Source: Symbiodinium natans | Lineage: Eukaryota; Sar; Dinophyceae; Suessiales; Symbiodiniaceae | Reading direction: 5' to 3' | DNA length: 64,000 bases | Assembly (NCBI GenBank): GCA_905221605.1 | Contig: CAJNDS010001280.1 | Location: 312,001 to 376,000, forward strand | Shown here: in pieces, positions 9,969 through 21,237 of the stretch | How the letters are laid out: every line of letters begins with the position of its first letter | Numbering within the stretch: the first letter of the stretch is position 1 | Position numbers and translations under genes: made by a program | Notes under the pieces: model-generated | What the model was told of the DNA's origin: nothing | Database searches by the model: none | The model's input: only the letters and a program-made list of their open reading frames with translations

Positions 9969-11591
9969 AGTTGAAAACCCACTTTGGGGGGCCAGACGTG
10001 CGTTGCCAGAAATTCATGGTTGCAGGCACCCCCAATTCTGGTCCCCAAACTTGCTCCATTTCGTACTTTTGGAGACTGACGACACAGATACACACGATAC
10101 AGGACAACCGACGACCGCAAGGACCGACGGACCCACAAAGAAACATGCCGGTTGAACCAAAGGAAGGCCAAAATGCCAAAAAAACCAATAATGGACCCAA
10201 GGCCGACTGAGGACCGAGACCGATTCAACTCAAATGACAAGAAACAAACCAGGGAACCCAATCGACTAGAAGCTGAGAAAACTCACAACAAGGGAAAAAA
10301 GGACAGACTGAGCTCCAAGCACAACAACTTTGGAATCTGTTGGAACAGATCCGACCAGCATTGAAAAAAAATGACACGAACATGAAGACAACGGACAGGT
10401 GAAAAAAGCAAAACACAAAAAAACAACCACAATCAACAGACCCAAGAACTCTAGGACCAAGATTGACCAGAAGACTGAAGAGAGAAAGGCAGCCTCTTCA
10501 CTCCATCAAAAAATAAAAGTCAGCACCAAGACCACCGAAAAAAAAAAACACAGAAACCAACAGAACCGATCCAGCGACTCTAGAGACTCAGGAACTCCAA
10601 AGAAAATTTTGAACCAAAAGAGTCTTAAGGACACTTTGATGACCTGACTTTTGTCTTGACACCAAGTGAGATCTGCAAAACTTTTTTGCCGGACCAGCTT
10701 TGCAATTCTTGTTCTTCTGTCCTGCAAATGTGTGTCTGTGTGTGTGGTGGCTTTAGCGCCATGGAATTTGCAGCTGTGGTTGCAGGAGCAGTTTTGAACC
10801 CCAATTTTGGCCCATTTTGGAGATAATTTGGGACCCAAGCATGTAAAACAATGAAAAGACCTCCTCTCTTTCTGCCAACAAGTAGGTCCAATTTTGGAAG
10901 CTTTTTTGGGCCCTGTCCCCCAATTTAGGGAATTGCTGCTCCATTTTTGTCCACAGACAGCACACTCCCAATTCTGGTCCCCAAACTTGCTCCATTTCGT
11001 ACTTTTGGAGACTGACGACACAGACACACACGATACAGGACAACCGACCGCGAGGACCGACGGATCCACAAAGAAACATGCCGGTTGAACCAAAGGAAGG
11101 CCAAAATGCCAAAAAAACCAATAATGGACCCAAGGCCGACTGAGGACCGAGACCGATTCAACTCAAATGACAAGAAACAAACCAGGGAACCCAATCGACT
11201 AGAAGCTGAGAAAACTCACAACAAGGGAAAAAAAGGACAGACTGAGCTCCAAGCACAACAACTTTGGAATCTGTTGGAACAGATCCGACCAGCATTGAAA
11301 AAAAATGACACGAACATGAAACAGACAACGGACACGTGAAAAAAGCAAAACACAAAAAAACAACCACAATCAACAGACCCAAGAACTCTAGGACCAAGAT
11401 TGACCAGACTGAAGAGAGAAAGGCAGCCTCTTCACTCCATCAAAAAATAAAAGTTAGCACGAAGACCACCGAAAAAAAAAAACACAGAAACCAACAGAAC
11501 CGATCCAGCGACTCTAGAGACTCAGGAACTCCAAAGAAAATTTTGAACCAAAGAGTCTTAAGGACACTCTGACTTTTGTCTTGACACCAAG

Positions 11592-12131
11592 GGTGTCTTG
11601 CACCATTTTAAGTCAGATCGAGCTCAAAGGTGTCTTAACACTACTTGGGCAGAAAAAAAAACCCAAAACCGGATGTCTTAAAACTACTTTGATACTTTGA
11701 ACCATAAGTGTCTCGAACTTGCAAAGTGATCCCAAGAAATTTCTGCAGATGTTTGTTGTTTGCCAAAGAATTGCAAAGTTGGTCTGCAGAAAGGAACCTT
11801 AAAATTATTTATCAAAAAAGTAAGTTGAAAAAAAACAGCACAAGCAAAACCTCAACACAAGTAAGCGATCCAAATGTAAAACCATCAAAAAAACAAGCTC
11901 TGAGAACAAAACACATGTCAAATGTACTCCGGTGTTTCGCTCGCTTCGCTCGCACTTATTCACATTGTGGAAAGACACTTTGCCTTTTCAAAACGGTTCG
12001 GCTTGGGCATCGCGCGCAACATGGGCGTCTCAGCAGTACAGTTGAACTCGTCTCGTCCTGCAGTTGATTTCTGTCCAAACGGCACTGTCAGAGGCTTTCA
12101 AAAACGCTTGTTTCAAGCAATTTCAAATCGC
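11592..12131 (-). repeat. right inverted arm of the 3.1-kb unit
   Basis: Inverted copy of 9428-9968. The outer border is preceded by a small perfect hairpin, GACACC-AAG-GGTGTC (11583-11597). Confidence 0.8.
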
Positions 12132-12240
12132 CTGCAACGACAGCTGTCGTGTTGAGCTGAAGTAGAATCTCTTGTGGAGGTGGTCTGTTGTGTTCGCAGC
12201 CCGTGAATTGTTGTCCTTGTTGCTGCTGGTTGCGGCTGCA

Positions 12241-14712
12241 ACTGTGGGGGGCTGGAGGGGTGTAGTTAATTTTGCGGGCCAAATGGACCCCCTAAACTAG
12301 GACCCCCAGGCCCCCTTTCCTGGCACGACCTCGATGCTCCGATTCGGTTGCTGAAAAGCAAAAAGAGGTGCGTTCCAGTGGCTTTCAAACATCTTTGAAG
12401 ATGATGAAAAAAGCAGCTTGAAACAATGGCCAAGGAATCCGGCAAATCTTCCAACGCTCCATCGTTTAGAAGTGCTTTGAACATGGTCAGGAAGCGCGTC
12501 TTCTCCGTGAAAAGCTCCTCTTGACCTCCCAAGTCCGCGATTTGAAATTGCTTGAAACAAGCGTTTTTGAAAGCCTCTGACAGTGCCGTTTGGACAGAAA
12601 TCAACTGCAGGACGAGACGAGTTCAACTGTACTGCTGAGACGTCCATGTTGCGCGCGACGCCCAAGCCGAACCGTTTTGAAAAGGCAAAGTGTCTTTCCA
12701 CAATGTGAATAAGTGCGAGCGAAGCGAGCGAAACACCGGAGTACATTTGACATGTGTTTTGTTCTCAGAGCTTGTTTTTTGATGGTTTTACATTTGGATC
12801 GCTTACTTTTGTTGAGGTTTTGCTTGTGCTGTTTTTTTTCAACTTACTTTTTTGATAAATAATTTTAAGGTTCCTTTCTGCAGACCAACTATTGCAATTC
12901 TTTGGCAAACAACAAACATCTGCAGAAATTTCTTGGGATCACTTTGCAAGTTCGAGACACTTATGGTTCAAAGTATCAAAGTAGTTTTAAGACATCCGGT
13001 TTTGGGTTTTTTTTTTCTGCCCAAGTAGTGTTGAGACACCTTTGAGCTCGATCTGACTTAAAATGGCGCAAGACACCAGTTGAAAACCCACTTTGGGGGG
13101 CCAGACGTGCGTTGCCAGAAATTCATGGTTGCAGGCACCCCCAATTCTGGTCCCCAAACTTGCTCCATTTCGTACTTTTGGAGACTGACGACACAGATAC
13201 ACACGATACAGGACAACCGACGACCGCAAGGACCGACGGACCCACAAAGAAACATGCCGGTTGAACCAAAGGAAGGCCAAAATGCCAAAAAAACCAATAA
13301 TGGACCCAAGGCCGACTGAGGACCGAGACCGATTCAACTCAAATGACAAGAAACAAACCAGGGAACCCAATCGACTAGAAGCTGAGAAAACTCACAACAA
13401 GGGAAAAAAGGACAGACTGAGCTCCAAGCACAACAACTTTGGAATCTGTTGGAACAGATCCGACCAGCATTGAAAAAAAATGACACGAACATGAAGACAA
13501 CGGACAGGTGAAAAAAGCAAAACACAAAAAAACAACCACAATCAACAGACCCAAGAACTCTAGGACCAAGATTGACCAGAAGACTGAAGAGAGAAAGGCA
13601 GCCTCTTCACTCCATCAAAAAATAAAAGTCAGCACCAAGACCACCGAAAAAAAAAAACACAGAAACCAACAGAACCGATCCAGCGACTCTAGAGACTCAG
13701 GAACTCCAAAGAAAATTTTGAACCAAAAGAGTCTTAAGGACACTTTGATGACCTGACTTTTGTCTTGACACCAAGTGAGATCTGCAAAACTTTTTTGCTG
13801 GACCAGCTTTGCAATTCTTGTTCTTCTGTCCTGCAAATGTGTGTCTGTGTGTGTGGTGGCTTCAGCGCCATGGAATTTGCAGCTGTGGTTGCAGGAGCAG
13901 TTTTGAACCCCAATTTTGGCCCATTTTGGAGATAATTTGGGACCCAAGCATGTAAAACAATGAAAAGACCTCCTCTCTTTCTGCCAACAAGTAGGTCCAA
14001 TTTTGGAAGCTTTTTTGGGCCCTGTCCCCCAATTCAGGGAATTGCTGCTCCATTTTTGTCCACAGACAGCACACTCCCAATTCTGGTCCCCAAACTTGCT
14101 CCATTTCGTACTTTTGGAGACTGACGACACAAGCACACACGATACAGGACAACCGACCGCGAGGACCGACGGATCCACAAAGAAACATGCCGGTTGAAGG
14201 CCAAAATGCCAAAAAAACCAATAATGGACCCAAGGCCGACTGAGGACCGAGACCGAAACAACTCAAATGACAAGAAACAAACCAGGGAACCCAATCGACT
14301 AGAAGCTGAGAAAACTCACAACAAGGGAAAAAAAGGACAGACCGAGCTCCAAGCACAACAACTTTGGAATCTGTTGGAACAGATCCGACCAGCATTGAAA
14401 AAAAATGACACGAACATGAAACAGACAACGGACACGTGAAAAAAGCAAAACACAAAAAAACAACCACAACCCAAGAACTCTAGGACCAAGATTGACCAGA
14501 CTGAAGAGAGAAAGGCAGCCTCTTCACTCCATCAAAAAATAAAAGTTAGCACGAAGACCACCGAAAAAAAAAAACACAGAAACCAACAGAACCGATCCAG
14601 CGACTCTAGAGACTCAGGAACTCCAAAGAAAATTTTGAACCAAAGAGTCTTAAGGACACTCTGACTTTTGTCTTGACACCAAGGGTGTCTTGCACCATTT
14701 TAAGTCAGATCG
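12241..14712. repeat. 3.1-kb tandem repeat unit, copy 2 (truncated)
   Basis: Follows copy 1 directly at an offset of about 3,110 bp and is nearly identical through the left arm, both direct blocks and the spacer. It stops inside the start of the right arm at ...AAGTCAGATCG, where an LTR begins (14713). The close identity implies recent duplication. Confidence 0.8.
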
Positions 14713-15107
14713 TGTGAAAACACAGCAGCAGCGCGCTGAACCCTCTTTTTCTCACGACTTGAGCCAAAGTCATAAGCCGGAGGCTTCGTCAGTGAAACTC
14801 TCTACACACAGGTGAAAACTCTGCTCTGCCACGTGTTCTCCACAGCCACAAAACAAACTCAAACGTCAGTGGGAGTTCTCGGGACCTACCCAACTACACC
14901 TAAAGCAAGCAAAAACGTGCACAGTCACTTCTACAGCTTCCAGACACACATCCCTACAACTCAAGCACTTCAAAAGGCTTTCCCACTTAAAGCAGCACTC
15001 CCGTCGAGCCTCCAAGGCACAACTACGGAGTTCCTACAACTACACACACACAACTCTGAGCCAGCATGCAGGACAACAAAGTTAACATGTCCTTAGACAG
15101 GAACTTT
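14713..15107 (-). repeat. copia-type LTR, near-complete, solo
   Basis: On the plus strand it begins TGTGAAAACACAGC and ends GACAGGAACTTTC, matching the start of the copia LTR at 37884 and, inverted, the sequence at 39188-39476. In minus orientation the LTR starts TGTGAAAGTTCCTGTC and ends GTGTTTTCACA, the usual TG...CA form, although the TG end is trimmed by about 3 nt here. It interrupts the inverted arm of the 3.1-kb unit after GATCG. A spliced-leader-like sequence lies at 14781-14758 on the minus strand. No internal domain is attached. Confidence 0.65.
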
Positions 15108-16068
15108 CGTCTGCACGCTGCGTCGCGTAGCCACCCGAAGGGGCCGTTGGTCAAAGTGAAACTAAACTAAAAATTACCTCGCTTGAGGTGTTGCGTTCTC
15201 AGCTAGGCCCTCTCTCAGCTGCAACCCTCAGCACTCGCGAGGCCGAACTTTGCCCTCCGCATGCATTGCTGTTGAGGCACTTGTTGTGGCATCAGCCTCC
15301 GTAAGTTTGGCAATCCCCACTCAGCACTGGATGTTCTGTTCGAGGCATATTCCTCAGCGCATGCGAGGCCGCAAAGTGAAACACGTGAGGTATGAAAGAC
15401 TGCTACTCCAGGTTCGTCCGCAGCTCCGGCTTTCTCGCACTTACTAACCGTGCCTTGCAGCCTCCCCCAAAGTAGCGTCACCCTGGCTTTCTCGCTCTTA
15501 CTCACCAGTTGACCAATAATGCATCTCACGCGGTTGCTTCATGGTAAAACTGCAGCTCGAGGTCCCGGCGTTCTCGCTCTTACTAACCCGGACCGACACT
15601 GCAGAGAAGCATTGACTGTTGTTCCCTCAGCGGAGGCGAGGCCGAACAACCATTCCGCTGCATCTGCGCAGCCAGGCCCTCAGCTCCTCACTGAGCCAGG
15701 GCTATCTCTAGACAGAGTTCCCTTGCTGGCAAGCCCTCTATCTCTATGTGACCCCCGCGGTGCCACGTATAAGCAGCTGCTCCGCGTGTCTTAGGACCAC
15801 AGTTTTCATTCGGATTTGTTGTTGTAGGCCTTCCAGTGCTTGAGGCCGAATCCAAACACCACATCACACGTCACACGGCTAGGCAATTTGGCTCCAACAT
15901 CTGAAGATAGTGACACATACTCTGCGTGGCGTCCGCGTGAGCTAGCCTGTCCTAGAGTTTAGGAGTTCGGCTCCTTTCATCGCTTGTCTTACCACAGGTC
16001 TCTTTCGGTGGCCCGTACTCAGCAGCCAGCACATGTACCATCCTCAGACGCCAGAGCCGCCTTGCCCC
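15095..16068. repeat. ~1.04-kb tandem repeat, copy 1, left part
   Basis: Near-identical to 25727-26699. Its continuation (the last ~66 bp of the unit) is found at 25661-25726, on the far side of YR element 2, so copy 1 has been split by that insertion. It contains several short hairpins of the type CCTCAGC...GCGAGGCCGAA (15226, 15352, 15625). Confidence 0.85.
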
Positions 16069-16326
16069 TTCGTGCTCCGCTCAAGCTTACCTTTAAGCCA
16101 ACAAAGAACAAAGACACATGAGCCTACACTTGGTGTGGTTCAGAGAGCGCAACGCTTACAGTAACGCACTCACTCGGACATTCCTTTTTTTCACGTGGAA
16201 GCGTGGGCAAGCATGCACATGCGGGCCTCATGCCACGCAAGGACAAACCTTCTGCCTTGGAAAGCCTGTGTAGATCTACTTGGCACCTCATGCAAAGTTG
16301 CAATACGAACCCAGCACTGACTCCCC
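16069..16326. repeat. split direct repeat B2 (element 3' end)
   Basis: 258 bp beginning TTCGTGCTCCGC on the plus strand. It matches B1 at 16640-16900 apart from a 3-nt difference in a T run and about one substitution. It forms the outer 3' end of the element. Confidence 0.85.
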
Positions 16327-16417
16327 CGGATGAGGGAAGCCATGCAGGCAGAAGAAGATCCACAGGCGGGATCCGTCAGGCACGGATCGGCCACACCCAC
16401 TGGGATGGGCGGGCGGG

Positions 16418-16639
16418 CAAAGAAAATTTTCTGCATCTCTCAGCTGTCAGCCACTGTTACCGGGCATGAAGACTGCATACAAGCTGTCAAGGTGACATGC
16501 AGAGAGAACATGAAAGATGGGCATGCAGAAAATTTTGAAAGCACTGTGAAAACTCTTTTTGTTTTTCTTAAAGGCACGGTTGCAGGCAACCTAAGCGTTC
16601 GCTCCTCACGAAGGCGCTATCAACAAGTTGACAGCAAGC
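16418..16639. repeat. split direct repeat A2
   Basis: 222 bp ending GACAGCAAGC, matching A1 at 25439-25660. It abuts B1 directly, as expected of the A/B circle junction. Positions 16327-16417 (91 nt) between A2 and B2 match neither repeat. Confidence 0.85.
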
Positions 16640-16900
16640 TTCGTGCTCCGCTCAAGCTTACCTTTAAGCCAACAAAGAACAAAGACACATGAGCCTACAC
16701 TTGGTGTGGTTCAGAGAGCGCAACGCTTACAGTAACGCACTCACTCGGACATTCCTTTTTTTTTTCACGTGGAAGCGTGGGCAAGCATGCACATGCGGGC
16801 CTCATGCCACGCAAGGACAAACCTTCTGCCTTGGAAAGCCTGTGTAGATCTACTTGGCACCTCATGCAAAGTTGCAATACGAACCCAGCACTTACTCCCC
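16640..16900. repeat. split direct repeat B1
   Basis: 261-bp copy of B2 lying just after the stop codon (16915) of the RT-RNase H ORF in the element's sense. Confidence 0.85.
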
Positions 16901-16914
16901 ACATTATCCGACTT

Positions 16915-19900
16915 TCACCTTTTTACCTTTTTCCTTAAGAAGTTTTCGAAAACAGCCTTAAGGGTTTGACGGACGTCAACTGCACCAACCAAAGTGTTGC
17001 CATGAACGTAGGACTCCAGCTTTGTTCGAGAGGGATGGTCAGCAGGGTTAGACGGAGAAGGAACCCTGGCGTACCATGCTTTGACATCGAACTGCTCCTC
17101 GCTCTCCAGCAAGACATTTAGAAGCGCTTGTGCATTGTCAGACCTCGTGCAGCCTGAAATCGCGATGTCGCGGGAGGCATTGTTATCAACGAACCACAGC
17201 ACAGGTGCATGTCTGATGACGTGTCCCCATACAAGCTGCGAAACGATAACTGCCAAAAGTTCAGCTTCAAAAATGACCGTCTTACGAAAGCCCTCGGTCA
17301 ATGCTTCAATCTGCCAGCGCTCAAGTTGCTCGGAAAAGGCACCTAGGAGTTTACCTCTGTCAGAGAACAGCAGGCCACCAATACCACACGCCCAGTCCGA
17401 TGCCTCTGGGTCGAAGCAGGCGTCCGTGAAGATGACGAATTTTTCCCGCAAAGATCCGTTCAAGACTCTGGGTTTGTGCTCCAGAAGCATCTTCCTGAAC
17501 CTGTCCAGAGCGAAAACGCAATCCTCACACAAGGTATCGGACACATCACTATAGGCGTGCTTGGTGACTTGTCTAAGGCACATCCTAGCGGACCTTCCAA
17601 ACAATTGACTGTCAGCAAACTGCATGCGTCCCCTCAACCTCAAGGCCAGAGGCTGTTTGAGGGAACCAGCGTCGAGTATGTCGCCAATGGACCCACAGAG
17701 TTCGCTCACCCTGGATGGGGTGTTTGCAAACTTCACAACTTTGTTCGCGCTCTCCTCTAAATCGACGACGATGCCAAGAGCTTCGAAAGACCTCCTGAAC
17801 GGCAAGTCCTTCTTTCCGTCACTGGACAGTGTCCAGCCCAGGAGCTTGAATAAGCGCTTGATGGTAGCGTCAGTGCTGTGTGCGAGGCTGCCCGAACAAA
17901 TCGTGATGAAGTCATCGAAATAGCAAACCCAAGGGAGGCTTAACCCAACAGTCCCTATGAACCAGATGCTATGCACTACGCGCAGAAACGAATAAACGCT
18001 TCTGCACGCGCCGAAAGGCAACGCTTTGAGCCTGAAGCACACGGGGGCGGCACGCTCATGGTCCCAGATGCAAACGTACGAGCACCAAGCGGAACTCTGG
18101 GACACCGCCAGCTGTCGATATGCTGCTTTCAAATCATGGGTACGACCCAAGAGTGGCTCATTGGTGGACCTCATGAGCTGAATGGCAAGTGCAGCAAGAA
18201 CGTCGGTGGAATGGGGCTTTGGAGACTCATTTGTTTGGACACACGAGTTGACGTGCGATGCACTGAGGTCGTCTATCAGACGTACCTTTGACCCTTGCTG
18301 GATCCCGAACCGGCGAGAAACTACTGAGCCGTTAGGCAGCTCAGACGGATCAAAGGGCCCTTCTAACCAACCTTTCTGTAGTTCTTCAAGGGTTTGCTTC
18401 TTTACTTCTTGGTCAAGCAAATCACCCTGCGACTTAACACTCCGGAAGACACTGTGCCTGCCCTCATCGGCGGTGTCTCGCAACAAGTCCTCGGACATTG
18501 CCGCGGGTTTGAAAACAGGGTTGAATAGCCCAGTACTCGGAACTTCACCAGTCAACACGGTCCCTGAAATCACCTCCTCGATGACAGTTTTGTCAGGGTA
18601 GTTGAGGTCATCTAAGATTTCGCGCCAGACAAGAAGGTTTTTAGGTTCAAGGATGCCTCGGACGTCGGGATGCATGCCATCCTTGAGTTTGCATTCGTCT
18701 GTCCTGAGTTCCAAGCACCGTTTGAACCATTTTTCAAACCAAGCTGTGCGCTTCCCTTCAAGGGCCGACGCTGTCGTCGCATTGCAATTCACTTCGACGG
18801 CTTGAAGAAGTTCGCTGGGTAATTGTGCTTCTTGGGCCACAGGGTGGACAGCTTTGCAAGCACACTGAATGAATTCACTTGGCGACCACGGAATGCCCCA
18901 CGCCAATTCAACATGCCTACGAGTTTCCTCATCCTGCTTTCCCATTTTAACCGGACTGAGACGCAGCAACTGAGCATAGGGAGGTATGACCTTCAAGCTG
19001 CATTGACAATCCGCAGGCACCGGCCAAGCCTGCTCGAGGCGTTGCATGGGTTGGCAAGGCGGGACCAGGCTGGCGGCAGGCCCCCGGACCACGCAAGTGG
19101 TCTTGTACTCCGGGACCAAGGCTGGCACCTTGCTAGCTTTTGGTTGAAGTCCAGCCAGGCTGCGTAACGCCGGAAGCTGGAGGCCCGGCGGCTCGACAGT
19201 GGGAAGGGCACTCGCGAAGCACTGCGCAATGGCATGAGCCAAGGGACGAGGGTAGGCGGTCTCCCGACTGGCGGCGAAACCGTTGGGGGCCGCGGGGTCG
19301 ACACCCCAAGACGCATGCGCAGGGCAGCCGGGACACAGCTTGCACAAGGACTCGAAAGAAGGGTGCGTGTAGGCAATCCGGGTGAACTTGGGGCGGTCGC
19401 CACCATAGGCGCACGCCTGGTGATCCACATAGCGAAAAGCAGGAGCCACGTCGCGCCAAAAGGAAGTCTTCCAAAACAAGGATGACCGCGGATTCTCCAC
19501 AGCAATCAAGATGCCACGCTGCACACCCAGGCGCACGGCCTGTCGAAGCGCCAGGTAGCTTTCGTTTGCAAGGCGCACACGGCGAGCATCACCGGGGGGG
19601 AGGTCGGGCATACCGTCCGCGTGACGGTCTGACCGCAGAGGCCGGGGCACAGGCACCGGATTGCCCTGGCTGTCCCAGCACGGAATGCCACGGGCCAGAG
19701 AACACGTGCCACAAGCCGGAGCGGCGAACAACCCCAAGACGCGCGGGTTTTGCACAAGTTGGAGCAGCTGGGCAAGGCCGTCTGGCGTAGAGACATCGAG
19801 CACCCAGGGCGGGGCGGCACACCCAACGCTCTTGACCTTGTCAATGGCAACAGCCTCAAAACCAAGTGCACGCAGGGCCGCAGTGACGCGACCAGACCCG

Positions 19901-21162
19901 GAGAATAACTCCAAAATTAAAGGCGGGGTGGGGGGCGTGAGGGGCCGCACAGGGGCAGGCTGGACTAGGGAACCGGGGTTAAGGAAACCCAAACTAAGGA
20001 GCTCCTGTCGTTCCTTCTCGGACAGCCGCTCCCAACCCTGAAGGCAATATCCCACAAGCAAACACCGAACGCCTTTCCAAGGGAGTGTGGCATGCAGGCG
20101 GCTGGCGTCTAAGGTCTGGGGCCCCAAACTGACGCGGAGCCGTATGCCCAGGGCATCGTGCCCTGCCAGCGGAACACGGCCAACTGGAGATTCTTGCCAG
20201 ACGTCGCCGTCCCGGAAAAGGCTGATTGGCAGAAGCAGGTTGGGGAAACCAGGTACGTTGCAGGAGTCAACGTGCGGTTCCGCGCGCAGGTTTGTGAACA
20301 CAGCAGCATTCGTGAATGCGTGGCCAGGGAAGTGCTGGCGAAGTAGAGCACAAAAGAAACGTGTCACAGCGGGGAAACGTTTCGTGAAGCCGCGAACGCC
20401 CGCACGGGCACCCCAGGTCCACATGCCGCAGGTCCAGGAGTGAGAGGCGCTATGCGCTTGGCCCCGTGCGGGGACCTCAGAGGGAAGCAGGCAAAGAATG
20501 CGCCGGGCAGCGTCAAGCGAAGGGCTGTTGACAGAGGCACGGGCAAGATGCTCCGCACGAGCCACGTCCACGACCCACTGGCAGGGCGAAGGCTGTTCAC
20601 GTAAGTCAAGAGCCACAGCAGGCCTGGGGGCAGAACAGGATGCATCATCAGCGCGGACTGGCGCCTGCACAGTCGCTTCACGTACAGGTGCTTCAGGGCG
20701 GGGCTCGGTATGGGGGTCCACCGGGTCCATTCCGGGCCCTTTTTCCGCCGTTCTTTTGTCAGAAACCGTCCGTTCTTTTGGATGGCAATTCGGACGCAAA
20801 AGAACGGGCGCTCTTGGGGAACTTGGAAGCCCCCAAAACCCAGCAACAAGCCCCACATCGGACCCCAGCGAACCCTCACAGGGCTCGGGTTGGGGTGGCA
20901 GGTCACTTGCAGAGCCAGGTGACCTGACGGACGCGGCAGTGCTAGTGGGAACAACAGAGGTGCTTGAGGAGGGAGCAACCGGGGGCCTAGGGGAGGGAGG
21001 AGACTTAGGGAGCAGAGACACGGGCTCACCAAGGGGCCTGTATGCAGGAGAAAGATTAGCCCGTTCGCGAACTTCCAGAACAGGTTGGCCTGAAGCGGGG
21101 AGGTCGCGAGACTCATCTGTGCAAAGGGCAGGAGTCAGCACCTGCGGGGGAAGGTCAGACAT
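16915..21162 (-). CDS. Pol: methyltransferase - reverse transcriptase - RNase H (YR element 2)
   Basis: About 1,415 codons from the ATG at 21162. The first ~400 residues are proline-rich and unrecognised. A cytosine-methyltransferase-like domain follows: motif I LELFSGSGRVTAAL (about 19921-19880), a PC-type loop APACGTCS (about 19726-19703) and ENPRSS (about 19503-19488), corresponding to the FxGxG, PC and EN motifs of C5 methyltransferases. Reverse transcriptase is next, with the catalytic block YFDDF near 17925-17908. RNase H has Asp/Glu residues in FTDACFD (near 17440), FEAELLAVI and WFVDNN. In DIRS1 the methyltransferase follows RNase H and is of adenine type, so both order and type differ here. 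The frame is open upstream to the Gag stop at 21235, so Pol may be made by stop-codon readthrough. Confidence 0.88.
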   Translation of the reverse strand: MSDLPPQVLTPALCTDESRDLPASGQPVLEVRERANLSPAYRPLGEPVSLLPKSPPSPRPPVAPSSSTSVVPTSTAASVRSPGSASDLPPQPEPCEGSLGSDVGLVAGFWGLPSSPRAPVLLRPNCHPKERTVSDKRTAEKGPGMDPVDPHTEPRPEAPVREATVQAPVRADDASCSAPRPAVALDLREQPSPCQWVVDVARAEHLARASVNSPSLDAARRILCLLPSEVPARGQAHSASHSWTCGMWTWGARAGVRGFTKRFPAVTRFFCALLRQHFPGHAFTNAAVFTNLRAEPHVDSCNVPGFPNLLLPISLFRDGDVWQESPVGRVPLAGHDALGIRLRVSLGPQTLDASRLHATLPWKGVRCLLVGYCLQGWERLSEKERQELLSLGFLNPGSLVQPAPVRPLTPPTPPLILELFSGSGRVTAALRALGFEAVAIDKVKSVGCAAPPWVLDVSTPDGLAQLLQLVQNPRVLGLFAAPACGTCSLARGIPCWDSQGNPVPVPRPLRSDRHADGMPDLPPGDARRVRLANESYLALRQAVRLGVQRGILIAVENPRSSLFWKTSFWRDVAPAFRYVDHQACAYGGDRPKFTRIAYTHPSFESLCKLCPGCPAHASWGVDPAAPNGFAASRETAYPRPLAHAIAQCFASALPTVEPPGLQLPALRSLAGLQPKASKVPALVPEYKTTCVVRGPAASLVPPCQPMQRLEQAWPVPADCQCSLKVIPPYAQLLRLSPVKMGKQDEETRRHVELAWGIPWSPSEFIQCACKAVHPVAQEAQLPSELLQAVEVNCNATTASALEGKRTAWFEKWFKRCLELRTDECKLKDGMHPDVRGILEPKNLLVWREILDDLNYPDKTVIEEVISGTVLTGEVPSTGLFNPVFKPAAMSEDLLRDTADEGRHSVFRSVKSQGDLLDQEVKKQTLEELQKGWLEGPFDPSELPNGSVVSRRFGIQQGSKVRLIDDLSASHVNSCVQTNESPKPHSTDVLAALAIQLMRSTNEPLLGRTHDLKAAYRQLAVSQSSAWCSYVCIWDHERAAPVCFRLKALPFGACRSVYSFLRVVHSIWFIGTVGLSLPWVCYFDDFITICSGSLAHSTDATIKRLFKLLGWTLSSDGKKDLPFRRSFEALGIVVDLEESANKVVKFANTPSRVSELCGSIGDILDAGSLKQPLALRLRGRMQFADSQLFGRSARMCLRQVTKHAYSDVSDTLCEDCVFALDRFRKMLLEHKPRVLNGSLREKFVIFTDACFDPEASDWACGIGGLLFSDRGKLLGAFSEQLERWQIEALTEGFRKTVIFEAELLAVIVSQLVWGHVIRHAPVLWFVDNNASRDIAISGCTRSDNAQALLNVLLESEEQFDVKAWYARVPSPSNPADHPSRTKLESYVHGNTLVGAVDVRQTLKAVFENFLRKKVKR

Positions 21163-21231
21163 TTTCGCCACGTCAGGCTGGCTAGCAGAAAACGAATTCG
21201 AAGTGACACTGGTCGAAGCGGCTTCTGGCGA

Positions 21232-21237
21232 TAGTCA
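21232..21237 (-). promoter_or_regulatory. candidate UGA-CUA readthrough site between Gag and Pol
   Basis: The single codon separating Gag from Pol is TGA, followed by CTA. UGA CUA is the best known leaky stop context in eukaryotes and several RNA viruses. The next 24 codons to the Pol ATG have no stop in the same frame. Gag and Pol could therefore be joined by occasional readthrough, as in other Gag-Pol systems. Confidence 0.6.

Larger units (their letters stand above)
9131..12240. repeat. 3.1-kb tandem repeat unit, copy 1
   Basis: The 3,110-bp unit begins ACTGTGGGGGGCTGG and starts again at 12241. It contains a 541-bp left arm (9428-9968) and its near-perfect inverted copy (11592-12131). 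Between the arms are two direct copies of a ~630-bp A-rich block (10031-10667 and 10967-11590), separated by a spacer with a short GT-rich tract near 10732-10750. Open frames here are repeated in all copies, A- or T-rich, and have no recognisable domain. I treat the unit as a non-coding, probably non-autonomous element. Confidence 0.8.

Noticed and set aside
9878-14467. Open frames in the 3.1-kb units
   Set aside because: They repeat with the unit, are A/T-run rich and overlap on both strands, and no family features are visible.
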